Assembly (NCBI GenBank): GCA_001600355.1
Contig: BCJU01000001.1
Span: 4,650,013-4,714,012 of the forward strand
Direction: 5' to 3'
From: Meira nashicola
Lineage: Eukaryota > Basidiomycota > Exobasidiomycetes > Exobasidiales > Brachybasidiaceae
DNA: 64,000 nt
Below are positions 1 through 11,319 of the stretch, piece after piece. The position numbers were made by a program, and so were the translations under genes. Position 1 is the stretch's first letter. Each line of letters opens with the position of its first letter. The notes beneath the pieces are model-generated. The model saw only the letters and a program-made list of their open reading frames with translations. It had not been told where the DNA came from and did not search any database.

Positions 1-2101
1 GTAGTGAGGAGCCAACTCTAATAACCAATCCTCCTCTATTACTGTTAAATCTCGAATGAAGCGCTTCTGCGTCTCGATAACTTCATGAAAGATGACCCAC
101 TTTGTTGATGGCGACCGGTTAAACATGACGCTCGATGGATGTACGTACAAAGTTGCCCCTTCCCGTACACTCTTAAATGACCCATCCGGCTGCATCTTTG
201 CTGCAAAGCTAAAATATCCACTTGTCAAACATTTTTGTAATCGAACAATATCTCCTTTACAGCTTTCGCCACCTTTCGTAATCCCAAATCGTGAAAGGAA
301 CTTTTCCAATTGTGATCGAATGTTCACAGCTCTACTTAAGACACGAAAGTTCAAACGATGATTTGCGCACCACTTATTGCTTTGCTTGCCTATTCTTGAA
401 TCGGTGAAAGCATTAAAGACATTCAATAATGTCAAATGATCCCCCTCTTCAGCAGTAAACTTTCGCCTTTCAAGTTCTCCTTGTGCACCAGCTGCTGAAC
501 GTCCTTCATCAGGTATGATGAAAGGCGTAGAAACGGATGTCATAGCTGCAATACTTAAGATCTCTTGCGTACATCGGAATTTGACAGATTCTAATAGAAC
601 TTTTGCCATCTTTGGTTCTAGAGGCATTTCCGCCATTTGCTCTCCTAATGGACTTGTCAATCTGCCCCATTCATCCAAAGCTCCAAGGGCTGCTAAAGAT
701 TCCAAACCACGAGCTAGAAGTGCACTCGGTGGTGCGGGCGGTAAATAGTCAAACTTGACCAAATTTTCAATACCCAAAGCTTTAAGTTGAAGTATCTGAT
801 TTGACAAATCTGTTCGTGTCATCTCTGATGAGGAGATCGGTGACATTCTTTCAAATGCTTCCTGAGTATATAGCCTCAAACATTTCCCTGAGCTAGTGCG
901 ACCAGCTCTTCCAGCTCGTTGTGTAGCCGATGCTTTCGAGACTGGCAATACGGTGAGAGTGTCCATCCCAGTTTGGGGGTGAAAAAGACGCATCTTGACA
1001 AAACCAGAGTCAATCACATAACGAATACCTTCAATAGTGATGCTTGCTTCAGCGACATTTGTTGCCACAATACACTTTCGAGTCCCTCTCTCCGTTGATT
1101 TGAAAACCTCTGTTTGTTCTTCTATTGTCAAACCCGCATGTAGTGGGCAGAGCGATAGTGGGAGTGATCCTTTTGGTAGATCTAACAGCCGGTCAGCAAT
1201 CGCTTGCAAACATCTATCAATCTCTTCTCGACCAGTAAGGAAAACGAGAATATCACCAATTGGCTGGGTTAAATGGATGTTCCATACCGCATCTACAGCA
1301 GCATCGACGTAATCTCTGCATGGTTTGTCCAAATAAGCGACTTCTACGGGAAAAGTACGACCTTGCAATGTCATACTTCCAACGTCTTCGTCATTGTCAG
1401 AAGAGCGAAAGAAGTTTACAAATAATTCCGCGTCAATAGTTGCTGATGATATTATGATACGCAATTCCGGTCGTCGTTTCAAAATTTTCTTTAGAAGTCC
1501 TAAAAGCATGTCCGTATATGCACCTCTTTCGTGAGCCTCGTCGACCATGATTACGCTGTACCTGCTCAGCAAAGGATCTCGCATACATTCTCTGAACAAG
1601 ATACCATCTGTACAATATTTGATTCTAGTTCGATTTTCATCCGTTAAATCCTCGAATCGAATTGTATATCCTACCTCATCGCCAATCACGCAACCAACTT
1701 CTTGAGCAACTCTTTGGGCAACACTTGTAGCACTTATTCTTCTGGGTTGTGTGATTGCGATTTGTTTTCCTCCAGATGCCCATCCTGCTTCCATTAAATA
1801 TTGAGGAATTTGAGTCGTTTTACCACTTCCAGTTTGTCCAACTACAACGAGTACTTTGTACTTTTCTAGTGCAAATAAAATTTGATCTCGTTGTTTTGCG
1901 ATTGGCAATCTTGCTCTTTGGCCTTGCAGACCACCTGAAAGATTAAGAGACGGTTGTGTGATCAAGTTATCATCCTCACCGCTACGGTCCAACGAAGAGC
2001 CTATTCAATAACGACTACTGTGTAAGTATAAATCATGTCTGCCTTGCGAAATACTTTTACTCACCTGGTTTAGCCGTACCTGGCTTCCAAAATGTTGTCA
2101 T
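1..2101 (-). CDS. DEAH-box RNA helicase, DHX35-like (3' end outside window)
   Basis: This is an ATP-dependent RNA helicase of the DEAH family, a group acting on spliceosomes and other RNPs. Exon 1 is 2101-2065 and exon 2 runs from 2000 off the left edge, with a 64-base intron (GTGAGT...TAG). The spliced N-terminus MTTFWKPGTAKPG resembles DHX35, which starts with an FWRPGT-type motif. Visible motifs are Walker A GQTGSGKTTQ (about residue 67), DEAH (about 166), SSAT (about 196) and QRAGRAGR (motif VI, near base 900). The last residues in the window include WLLELAPHY, matching the DHX35 C-terminal end, so only a few tens of residues are missing. It is divergent from the SYLF gene. The family assignment is firm. 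DHX35 rather than another DEAH helicase is likely from the N-terminal signature. Confidence 0.88.
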
Positions 2102-2454
2102 GATAAAATCATGGTCGAATAGCGGGGCATTGAAGAAGAAGAGAAGCCACTTAAAAAGCTCCACTACGTTTCTCTTGTCTACGTTTGCAGCAAGAATTAT
2201 CGATTGAGTACATGCATACGCTTAATTCCGAAATTTAAAAAAGCGGAAGCCGTCTAAACACAGCACAGGCGCCGAAGAAGTTTAATTCGAATCAAGGATT
2301 TTAGCGTTCCATAAGGCGGGCCGAACATTTCGAAAGTTACATGAACGTAACATAAAGCGCGTAAAAAGGAGAATATTCTGGGTATATTACACTTGAAATT
2401 CATTTCCATCATCATCATCATCATTTTCATCTTGTATGATCATACTTTTTCAGT
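2102..2454. other. Divergent intergenic region, DHX35-like / SYLF gene
   Basis: This 353-base region lies between two divergent start codons and presumably holds both promoters. A short CAT/ATC microsatellite lies at about 2409-2428, just upstream of the SYLF start codon. No gene or structured RNA was seen. Confidence 0.6.
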
Positions 2455-4761
2455 ATGACGAAAGATGATGATGCTTCATCATCAATTGCGACAACTGAAA
2501 AGAAGCCCGTACAAACTGAGGGACGATGGGCAAGATGGGGTCGAGCAGGATTTGATAAGAGTATAAAGGTGTCCGATTGGTTATCACCTTATGCAAATAA
2601 GGTATCTAGTGCTGTTGGAGGTGAAAGATTTTGGCCACAATCGAATGATATGCCATTAGAAATAGAAAAGTGCGAAAGAATTTTACGTGCATTTACAGTT
2701 GAAGGTGTTCAACAAAAAGACACAAAAGAAGAAAGTGTACAAGATTCACAAGGAAATTGGATAAAGAAGAAAGTTAAAGTTTTAAGAAAGATTCCTCCAG
2801 CAGCAATTCGAAATGCAAAAGGAATAGCAATTTATTCTTCAATGCGAAGCGGTATCGCTCCTCTTGGTGGTGGAGGCGGAAGTGGTTTATTCTTGGCCCG
2901 TTTGCCAAACGGATCATGGTCGGCTCCTTCAGCTATCTCTCCCCAGAGCGGGGCCGTAGGATTATTACTTGGAGTGGATTTTCTCGATGTGGTCTTATTG
3001 ATCAATAGTGAAAAAACTTTAGAAACATTTAAAACTCATCGTGTCGATCTTGGTGCAGAAACTGGAGTGACTGCCGGCCCTTACGGAACAGGATATAGTG
3101 CCGAAGCAAGTTATGATCGTGCTCCAGTATACTCTTATGTGCGTAATAGAGGAGCTTATGCAGGCGTTGAACTTTTAGGACAAGTATTCTTGCATAGATT
3201 TGATGAGAATGAGAGATTTTACTATTGGCCTGGAATTGGTGCAAGGGATATTTTTGAAGGAAAAGTTCGTATTCCGCCTGTTGTTTATCCACTTCATCGT
3301 GCATTGCGTGATGCCGAAACAGGTAGAGCACAAGGAGGCAAACTAGAAAGAACTGAATATGACATCATCAAAATTCCAGAAAGTGAAGTATTTAAACATA
3401 TTGGACCGAATGGATCTGCATCTCCACACAAAAAGAGATTTGTAGCAGGCGGTCCCACGACCCCAAATTCAGGTCTCTCAACTCCACGATCTGCTGATGC
3501 GAATGGGAGTGCTTCGTTAGGAAAGACGCATGAAGGAGAAAGTGATTCTTTACAAGAGCTTGACATTGAAGAGGCTGCAAATGAAGCTGAGCGTAGAATT
3601 GAAGCAGAAAACGGCGCTGAGGGTGATGGAGAAGACGAAGGAGAGGAAGAGGATATTGTTCAAGATGGTGAACGATTACGCCTGCCGCCAACACCTGCAG
3701 AACTTGAAATGATGGAAGCTGCAGGTATACCAGACGAAGAAGATTTACGTGTCGAAAAGGAAGATCGTGTTCGAATATATGAATTACCAGCTCCTCCTAT
3801 GCATCCAGACGTCCAACGTCATTGGGATATACATCCGATCCTTTTCGCAAAGAGGCCTACAGAAAAGCTCGTCATGGATGGACCTAATGGTCCTGAAGTT
3901 CGAGAAGCTCAATTCGTGCCTTTACCACCATCTCCGATATTGAAGGATTCCGTGAAAGCATTAAATCTTCAAGAAGTACCCTTACTATCAGATACTGTTG
4001 AACCATCTGTGAATGATAGTCAAATTCATACCATAGAACAACCAGTGGAAGAAGAGGAAGGTGAGGTATTGGCCCGTGGCATCGAGGGTGAAGATGCCGA
4101 TAAAGTAATGGAAGCTGCACTAGAGGGAGATACTGCAGAAGCAAAGCGAATCGGCAAAGAAGCAGAAGAAGAAAAAGAACACGAAGATGATACAGGAGCA
4201 GTAAGGCATGACATCAATCCGCTGCTGTCAAAAGTGAATGAAGATTCAACTTCACTCACAGAAGCACCAATTGCAGGAGAGAGTACAGAGAGTATCGTTA
4301 CAGAAGAGAGTAACATCGATGATGAGGCTAAAAAGACTGCTCTCGATGATCATGCTCGTTCAAGTGAAGATGAAGTGAGTTTAAGCTCACACGCTCAATC
4401 ATTTGCATCATTGGACGATGATAGCAATGCAAACGTAGACGAAGAATCAACAAAAGATACACTTATGCAAGAAATCAATATCGAAGAACCACCAACAGAA
4501 GACACAACAATTGAGTCAACTTCAAATGATGCTGAAATCAAGAGTGTAAAGGAGGAAGAAGAGATAACAGAAAGTGTATCAAAATCCGATGTTGATGTTT
4601 CATCGAGACCTACAACGCCAACTGAAGGCGCACAAAATTCTGAGTCTGAAAATGCCAGTGGTACTGCAACACCTTCGGCTCCTGGGCGTGACAAGAATGG
4701 ACCTGTTTCAACGCCAAGTAGACCACCACGTCGTAAGAGACCACCAAAGAAGGGCAATTAA
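2455..4761 (+). CDS. SYLF (Ysc84/DUF500) domain protein with acidic tail
   Basis: This single-exon gene encodes 768 residues. Residues about 55-310 form a SYLF domain, the lipid-binding module of yeast Ysc84/Lsb3 and human SH3YL1, which binds phosphoinositides and links membranes to cortical actin. Typical features are the KGIAIYSSMRSGIAPLGG stretch, a glycine run, GSWSAPSAI and GVDFLDVVLLIN. The C-terminal SH3 domain of Ysc84 is absent. In its place is a long, low-complexity, strongly acidic region (about 350-740) ending in a basic, proline-rich tail (PSRPPRRKRPPKKGN). The start is the first ATG of the open frame. Membrane-actin or endocytic function is inferred from the family; the tail has no recognised domain. 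Confidence 0.88.
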   Translation: MTKDDDASSSIATTEKKPVQTEGRWARWGRAGFDKSIKVSDWLSPYANKVSSAVGGERFWPQSNDMPLEIEKCERILRAFTVEGVQQKDTKEESVQDSQGNWIKKKVKVLRKIPPAAIRNAKGIAIYSSMRSGIAPLGGGGGSGLFLARLPNGSWSAPSAISPQSGAVGLLLGVDFLDVVLLINSEKTLETFKTHRVDLGAETGVTAGPYGTGYSAEASYDRAPVYSYVRNRGAYAGVELLGQVFLHRFDENERFYYWPGIGARDIFEGKVRIPPVVYPLHRALRDAETGRAQGGKLERTEYDIIKIPESEVFKHIGPNGSASPHKKRFVAGGPTTPNSGLSTPRSADANGSASLGKTHEGESDSLQELDIEEAANEAERRIEAENGAEGDGEDEGEEEDIVQDGERLRLPPTPAELEMMEAAGIPDEEDLRVEKEDRVRIYELPAPPMHPDVQRHWDIHPILFAKRPTEKLVMDGPNGPEVREAQFVPLPPSPILKDSVKALNLQEVPLLSDTVEPSVNDSQIHTIEQPVEEEEGEVLARGIEGEDADKVMEAALEGDTAEAKRIGKEAEEEKEHEDDTGAVRHDINPLLSKVNEDSTSLTEAPIAGESTESIVTEESNIDDEAKKTALDDHARSSEDEVSLSSHAQSFASLDDDSNANVDEESTKDTLMQEINIEEPPTEDTTIESTSNDAEIKSVKEEEEITESVSKSDVDVSSRPTTPTEGAQNSESENASGTATPSAPGRDKNGPVSTPSRPPRRKRPPKKGN

Positions 4762-4924
4762 AGATCAATAGCACATAATAATTTATTCTCATAATCTAAT
4801 ACTGTATCTCTTATCCATCCTAAACTATGTATCTTATAAATTCGAACCATTCAAACCCATACCTTATCTTAATATTGGTACATTTTAAAGAAAACATGTA
4901 TTGTACAAAGGTAAATTTAAAGAT

Positions 4925-6133
4925 CTATGACATGCCCCAAATTCGAATGGTACCATTACTTTCATCGCCAGCATATGCCAAATAATACCTACTTGGATGC
5001 CATGCAACAGCGTTGAGCGAACTTGAGATGGGTATTTTATAAAGTGGACTATCCACAGAAGTCGGATTCATAGGTGAGGTTGCGGTTATGCAAATGAATT
5101 TATCCTCTCCACTTGAAGCCATAAATTCACCTTCATACGACAATGAAATGGTTCTAGGTGTATTTGCGTGATGGCCAGAAACAGAAATGTTAAAAAATTC
5201 ATCTAAGGTCCATAAAGCCGTTGTGCCATCGCCAGAAGATGTTGCCAAATATCGCCCTAGAGGATCCATTCTAATGCAAAAAACAGTTGCTGTATGACCA
5301 GCTATGGTATGCTCCAATGGCCAATGCAATGCAGGTCCAGGAGTAGGCTTTGATTCTGGCTTCTCGGGTGCATCTGCCATGTGAAGATCCAAACTTCTCG
5401 CATCCAATACTCTCACTTTACCGCTTCCTGCTCCCATCACGAACATTCGTCCGTCAGGTGTCCATGAGAATTCGTTAATCTCTTCTCGTTCTCCGTTGAT
5501 CCATTTCGCACTAAGGGAATCCAGATCAGGCGCTGATCCCATAGAGCGAATTAAACCTAAACTCTTGCCTGTACGTACATCAATTAGGGAAATTGTGTCA
5601 TCTCGATCTCCTATAGCGATATATGTTCCTTGGGGATGATAAGCAATGTTAATATTCGTACCTGGAGTTCGAATAGTGTTTGTCTCTTTCGATGATCTCA
5701 CATCCCAAAATTTGACAGTTTTATCACCTGAAGCTGATGCTAATTGATCAGGTTGTAAAGGATGCCATGTGATTTGTTCTACTCCATCTGTATGCCCTCT
5801 TAATTCACTTGTCGAACGTGCATCAATACTAACTTCAGGCGTCCAAATTCGAATTGATCTATCACTTGCCGAACTTGCCAGCCTTCTACCATCTATACTC
5901 CAACCTAAACTACGTACAGAACATGATCCTTTCGTTGCTGAAGATGAAAAAGAAGCTAAAGGTTCTGCAATCGTACCTGAAGTAACCGGTGCAGGTCTAT
6001 GACCACCTCGTAATTCTTTTATCGGTATAGAAGCGGCAGATTTTGATTTATAAGGTGGAAATGGAGGAGGATTTAAACCTCTTTGTCGATATAATGTTGC
6101 CGTATCAGGCGCAATTGATAAAGGCGCAGACAT
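4925..6133 (-). CDS. THO complex subunit THOC3/Tex1, WD40 protein
   Basis: The product is a 402-residue WD40 beta-propeller protein. Its blocks match THOC3/Tex1, a subunit of the THO/TREX complex that couples transcription to mRNA export. Examples are LGWSIDGRRLASSASDRSIR, HPLQPDQLASASGDKTVKFW, and NINIAYHPQGTYIAIGDRDD, which parallels the NINICW...IAVGNKDD block of animal THOC3. The first ATG is at 6133; the open frame upstream begins only with TTG, so 6133 is preferred. The gene has no intron and is convergent with the SYLF gene, 163 bases away. The protein is nuclear by family. Confidence 0.87.
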   Translation of the reverse strand: MSAPLSIAPDTATLYRQRGLNPPPFPPYKSKSAASIPIKELRGGHRPAPVTSGTIAEPLASFSSSATKGSCSVRSLGWSIDGRRLASSASDRSIRIWTPEVSIDARSTSELRGHTDGVEQITWHPLQPDQLASASGDKTVKFWDVRSSKETNTIRTPGTNINIAYHPQGTYIAIGDRDDTISLIDVRTGKSLGLIRSMGSAPDLDSLSAKWINGEREEINEFSWTPDGRMFVMGAGSGKVRVLDARSLDLHMADAPEKPESKPTPGPALHWPLEHTIAGHTATVFCIRMDPLGRYLATSSGDGTTALWTLDEFFNISVSGHHANTPRTISLSYEGEFMASSGEDKFICITATSPMNPTSVDSPLYKIPISSSLNAVAWHPSRYYLAYAGDESNGTIRIWGMS

Positions 6134-6441
6134 TGAGCGCGAGATGATCGTGTGATACAATATAACAACACTCTTTCCCCCTAAGGAAAAAAAAGTTAAA
6201 TGTAAGAACGATTTCGCATTCTTTAATTAATTTTGACGCCCGTGCGTGCATGTAAAAGCGTGCAAGCGCCATTATTATTATAGCGTGCAATCTGGGTTTC
6301 CCGATACTCCCTTTTTTTGACATGAAACTATCACATCATCAAGACTTTTAAGGACAATATAAAGAAAAAGACGGTGTAGATCATCGAACATGAAAAGCTG
6401 ATTATCAGACGCTTTCAACACGAATCAACAATATATCTGTC
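6134..6441. other. Divergent intergenic region, THOC3 / NIPA
   Basis: This 308-base divergent promoter region is T/A-rich near the NIPA start. No gene was seen. Confidence 0.55.
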
Positions 6442-8856
6442 ATGTCTGCGGCATCGATCAGTGTAAATGATGGATCGGGACCGATTTCTGTACCGGCAGC
6501 TATTATTATTGGCTTGATCACTTCTTTTGTCCAATCTTTGGGCTTAACGATTCAAAGGAAATCACACATCCAAAATGCACATCTATCACAACAACAACAA
6601 AGGTCAGAATGGAGAAGGCCAATGTGGGTAATAGGCTTTGTAATATTCATCGTTGCGAATATTGGAGGTACTGTGTTTCAAATCGGGGCTCTTCCTATCG
6701 TTATGCTCGCTCCTTTGGGAGCAGTCAGTCTGTTATATAATGCACTTCTGGCAAGATTCATCTTGGATGACTTTTTCTCAAAATATATGATCATAGGAAC
6801 AACTTTGATAGCAATCGGTGCTGTATTGATTGGATATTTCGGCGTTGTACAAGAACCAACACATTCACTTGATGATCTTCTTTCACTTTTTGCTCGTCCA
6901 ACATTCGTCGCTTTTGCTTCATTGTTTGCTTTGACATTCATCGGAGTATTAGGCGTTGCTCATTTAGCAGAATGGCAATTGCACGTTCGACTTTTTCGGC
7001 CACATGATATCGAAAACATTTCTCGCAAATTATCAAATCCATCAAAGAATAAAAAGAAGAAACCGATGACAAGGCGATGGTCAGCTCCAAGTTTGGCACC
7101 TGTGGCCGAAGTGAGCGAAAGTAGTTCAGGAATCGCAACTCCAGTTTTGGCGATTGCGGATGAGGCTGCCCGACGTGGCATACCGGTCGAAAGGGTGTTG
7201 ATGCAAAGGAATTCATCATCAAAAAGCGTTGCATTAAATGCTAATACGCCACTTCAACAAACCAGTCCCAAACCAGATTATGGATCTATGAGAGCGAGAG
7301 GCTCATCTGTCTCATCTTCGGCCTCAAGCTTTTCTAGCTTTGAAGATACAGGGAAGCGATCAACTTCAGCTGCTGCATTGGCGGCTGCCGAGCACGATCC
7401 TGCAATACGAAAGGTTTGTCTTGGCTTGGCAATAGCTTATGGCGGTGCAAGTGGAACTCTTTCTGGCGCATGCTTATTACTGGCAAAGACAGGGGTAGAG
7501 CTATTGGTGTTAACAATTGGTGGAATTAATCAATTTGATAGATGGCAAAGCTGGTTCTTGGTCATTATTATGCTCTCGGCTGCGTTGCTTCAATTATGGT
7601 ATCTCAACAAAAGTTTACGTTTAGCTTCCCCTCCTCTAGTTTGCCCGCTAGCATTTTGCTTTTACAATACTTCCTCGATCGCTTTAGGTATGGTATACTT
7701 CGATCAGCTGGGAGCACTCTCTCCTGTTAGTATTATTCTTGTCATTCTTGGAACGGCGATTCTTTTGAGCGGTGTTTGGATGGTAAGCTTGCATGGATCA
7801 GAAACTGAGGATGAGAAAGAGGCGAGGGTGGAAGGTGAAAGACAACCGCTTCTCTCCGATGTTCAAGAAAATGTTACTTCTCCTGTTACATCTCCGAGCT
7901 TATTAAATGCTGTTTCGCCAAATGAAGAAGAGGCACCTGTCAGTGCTCCAACGGAAACTGAAGCGATCCTTGCCAATGCTGCCGGAATTGCCGGACCACA
8001 TCTGCCCCCACCAACTCCAAACAATGGAAGTATGCTCAAGACTCCGCAATCACCGCCTTCACCACTGGATAGCAGTTTGCAAAGCTTGGCAGGTAGTCCG
8101 ACACACAAAACGCGAAAGATGCGTTCTCGATCAGGAAGTGGTAGCGGAACAGGAAATTCAATCATGGCCGGACTGGGATTCCATATGCCTGGCTTACCCC
8201 AATTTCATAGAAATAGCGAGGAAGAAGATCAACCTGAAAGTGAAAGCACAGAGGCAGGCCCTTCAAATTCAAATCACGCACACCAAGGATCGAACAATGA
8301 ACCACAAACACCTGAAAATGATAAAGGAAGGAGATCTAGTCTGACGAAACTTCGTACAGATGGCGGAGAAAGTGTAAAATCTAAATCAAACCTTTTAAGT
8401 CCACCAAGTGCAAAGAGGAGAGGGTTATATGAAGCATTATTGGAACGTGGTTTGAGTATTGGTATCTCTCCTAGCAGTCCTGGATTCCATGTTGGATCAA
8501 CATTCGAAATGGATCCGGAAGATGATGCAGATAGTATTGAAGCAAGAAGGTTATGGAAACATAGACTGTTATCGAGAAGAACTTTTTCTGAGAATGATAC
8601 TAGCCTTGCAAATGCAAGGAAAAGGGGTGGAATGTCGTCTAATTTGCGAGAAAGCAATGGAATTCAAGAGGAAGGAGGAGAAGACGATCGAAATACGATA
8701 CACAGTATTGCAGCAGAAGATGAAAATGAAGATCGACAATCTTTAAGTTCTGCATGGACACGCATCGTGCCAACATTAGATATTCAAGCTCTCAATGATC
8801 GTTTACGCAAGATCAAAACGGATGCTGGAGAATGGATTGGTAAAAAGAGAACATAG
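6442..8856 (+). CDS. NIPA-type magnesium transporter family protein
   Basis: This 804-residue, single-exon membrane protein belongs to the NIPA (DUF803) family, related to drug/metabolite transporters and implicated in Mg2+ transport. The first half of the transporter has five hydrophobic segments (about residues 16-36, 62-82, 84-107, 113-135 and 152-172), including NIGGTVFQIGALPIVMLAPLG typical of the family. A Ser-rich cytosolic loop of about 150 residues follows, then at least four more segments (about 327-350, 368-388, 397-420, 425-450). The last 350 residues are a hydrophilic, Ser/Pro/Glu-rich tail without recognised domains. Both the large loop and the tail are longer than in animal NIPAs. 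The transported ion is inferred from the family. Confidence 0.85.
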   Translation: MSAASISVNDGSGPISVPAAIIIGLITSFVQSLGLTIQRKSHIQNAHLSQQQQRSEWRRPMWVIGFVIFIVANIGGTVFQIGALPIVMLAPLGAVSLLYNALLARFILDDFFSKYMIIGTTLIAIGAVLIGYFGVVQEPTHSLDDLLSLFARPTFVAFASLFALTFIGVLGVAHLAEWQLHVRLFRPHDIENISRKLSNPSKNKKKKPMTRRWSAPSLAPVAEVSESSSGIATPVLAIADEAARRGIPVERVLMQRNSSSKSVALNANTPLQQTSPKPDYGSMRARGSSVSSSASSFSSFEDTGKRSTSAAALAAAEHDPAIRKVCLGLAIAYGGASGTLSGACLLLAKTGVELLVLTIGGINQFDRWQSWFLVIIMLSAALLQLWYLNKSLRLASPPLVCPLAFCFYNTSSIALGMVYFDQLGALSPVSIILVILGTAILLSGVWMVSLHGSETEDEKEARVEGERQPLLSDVQENVTSPVTSPSLLNAVSPNEEEAPVSAPTETEAILANAAGIAGPHLPPPTPNNGSMLKTPQSPPSPLDSSLQSLAGSPTHKTRKMRSRSGSGSGTGNSIMAGLGFHMPGLPQFHRNSEEEDQPESESTEAGPSNSNHAHQGSNNEPQTPENDKGRRSSLTKLRTDGGESVKSKSNLLSPPSAKRRGLYEALLERGLSIGISPSSPGFHVGSTFEMDPEDDADSIEARRLWKHRLLSRRTFSENDTSLANARKRGGMSSNLRESNGIQEEGGEDDRNTIHSIAAEDENEDRQSLSSAWTRIVPTLDIQALNDRLRKIKTDAGEWIGKKRT

Positions 8857-9314
8857 CAAAAAAACATATTCAAGATTAATATTCCAACCGAACATCTATA
8901 CCATTTTTAGTACTTGCATTGGTTCGTTATTATTTTACACTTTTGATATTTTGTGTACTTTTAGAGAAACATGCTCTTCTTTTTTTAAATTGCTCAATCG
9001 CAATCTCATTTTATTTCGGCCGTTTTCCCGATTTTAACGCGTAATGCAGAATGCTTATCGATTACTCTGTCGGCGGCGGACCGTGGTATGTACACATGCA
9101 TCAAACCACATTTAAGGTGCATAAAAATAGAGTAGATAATGCATTTAATTGCAGAACAGAGTTAAAGTACCTGAAAATACACACACAAAGACCCTAATCT
9201 GGTGCGTGCGTACGACACCAACGTGGAGACGCTGATAAGCATGTGTTGAGGGGTGAAAGGGTGTAAGAACTTTTAATACAATCCCATCATCATCCCTGTT
9301 CGATTATAGTCAAG
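8857..9314. other. Intergenic region upstream of the URC1-like gene
   Basis: This 458-base region holds the NIPA 3' end and the URC1-like promoter. One ACGCGT hexamer is at 9037-9042. No gene was seen. Confidence 0.5.
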
Positions 9315-11129
9315 ATGACTTCTCAGTTTGCAGGAAATGTAGCCAGTAGTGGTCCAGATCCTTCTACGACTGAAGCATTGGCAAAAATTTTGAGCGAATT
9401 AAATGAAATGAAGTTGAAGAACGCTCAATTGGAACATAAAGTAAGTGGAAAATCAACAGACAATCGCAATCATTTGATCCACTACTGATTATGCTTTTTT
9501 TCATTTTACTAGTTAGATCAACTTCATGGTGTTACAACGATTGCATCTCCCTCTTTGCATGCACGTAAAGCTTCTTCAACTGGTTTAAGTCCTCTCACTC
9601 GTCCGTTTGAAATGAGTAACGGGACTGGTTTATCCTCTTTGCTCGGAACAAGTCCACCCGTTCAACCATTAGGTCCACCAGCACAATCTATAAAACCTTC
9701 TAGTTCGAGTAACCAATCGCCAAGTATTCCCTCGCAAGCCCAACCTTTACCGCATACAAATAATCCAACACCTCATGATACTCCAGAATTAGGAGCAAGA
9801 CGTGGATCAACCGAGGTACCAAGTTATTATAGCAGTCATGTTATCTTATCAACTTATCCTGGTCAAGCAGGAATTCGACCTGTTCCGCTGAAATGGTATG
9901 CACAAGATCCGCTTGAACGTGGACCTGTGATAGCTAGTCGTCATCCGAAAAGTATTAAGCTTAGAAATGCAATTGGAGCATATGGAGGTACTTATTCGGT
10001 GTACAGATCTTTATCAATAGCTGTTGGCAAATTAAATCCAAATCATCGACCTGATTTCACAAATACAGAACCACCATTTGATATTCCACCTAATCCCGCA
10101 TGGTTTACGCCCGGAAAGATTGTTGGCATTGATCCTTGGGGACATTTAGCACCACAAATATTCAAGAAAGATTTCGAAGAAGGTAAAGATATTCGTCCAA
10201 CGATTGCCATGACACGTGCGCATATCAAAATGCCAGAAATCGATGATGCATTTAGATTGGGAAGAATTCCTTTAGATGGAAAGATTGTAGTAAAGTCGGA
10301 CAGATTACCTGGCGTACCAATCGATGCTGATCCGGGAATCGAAGTGAATTGTTCAAAAGCTGCGATCGAACCTTGTTGGTATTTACCTGGAATTGCAGAA
10401 AAACTTGGCGTTCAAGAAGGTACATTGAGAAGATCACTTTTTGAAGAAACAGGTGGAATGTATCCTGAATTACTTACTCGACATGATCTAAAGATCTTTC
10501 TACCTCCAATTCCGGGAGCGACTGTATACATCTTTGGCCCTCCGCAATTTATGAGCGATCCAAGCAAAGAAGTCACCGTTCGCGTTCACGATCAATGCGG
10601 TGGAAGTGATGTGTTTGGAAGTGATATTTGCACTTGTAGACCATACTTGCTCTATGGCATCGAAGAAGCTGTCAAAACTGCGCAAAGAGGTGGTGTTGGA
10701 ATTGTGATTTATTTTGCAAAAGAAGGTAGAGCATTAGGAGAAGTAACGAAATATTTGGTTTATAACGCACGTAAACGTGGCACAGATTCTGCTGCAATGT
10801 ATTTTCAAAGAACACAAAATGTTGCAGGTGTTGAAGATATGCGTTTTCAAGTTATCGGACCTCCAGACGTTTTGCATTGGTTAGGAGTAACAAAGATTGA
10901 TAATATGATCTCAATGTCAAATTTAAAGTATGACGCAATCGTTGGATCTGGAATTCCAATTCATAAACGATATGAAATTCCTGAAGAATTGATTCCTGCC
11001 GATAGTAGAGTTGAAATTGATGCAAAAATTCAAGCAGGATACTTTAGTGATTCAAAGAAGCTCACTGCTGAAGATCTAAAAAAGACTGTAGGAAGAGGAT
11101 GGCAAGATTGGGAAGATGTTCCTCATTGA
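9315..11129 (+). CDS. URC1: GTP cyclohydrolase II-like protein, URC1 type
   Basis: Exon 1 is 9315-9440 and exon 2 is 9513-11129; the 72-base intron has GTAAGT and TAG ends. The product is 580 residues. The catalytic-domain core contains C-x10-C-x-C (Cys404, Cys415, Cys417), the zinc ligands of GTP cyclohydrolase II, and EGRALGE where RibA/RIB1 has EGRGIGL. The long N-terminal part and these altered motifs fit URC1, a GTP cyclohydrolase II homologue needed for the URC uracil-catabolism pathway of yeasts such as Lachancea kluyveri, better than riboflavin-pathway RIB1. Residues 1-60 include a short predicted coiled coil (LSELNEMKLKNAQLEHK). Family membership is firm; the URC1 rather than RIB1 assignment comes from recalled family features, not a search. 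Confidence 0.78.
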
Positions 11130-11319
11130 TTGAATGCATGCATATACTGTACCTAGTAATATTATGATTGAATGCATGCTGATTATCAGGCTAAAGAAGA
11201 TGCATAAAGGTGGGGATCCCCTTTCCCCCGCGCTGAGCTTTAATTGATATTTTGACGCGAGGAGAATTCTGTGTTTCGATTTAGACTTCCTACTTTATGG
11301 TGTATCTTTCCCACAATTC

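Noticed and set aside
2400..2430. CAT/ATC tract as a functional element
   Set aside because: A short microsatellite in a promoter; nothing supports a specific function.
3029..4757. Several open frames on the minus strand opposite the SYLF gene
   Set aside because: They are antisense shadows of low-complexity acidic coding sequence, with no family features.
6134..6160. Longer THOC3 N-terminus
   Set aside because: The extension starts at TTG; ATG 6133 is the first ATG and suits the family.
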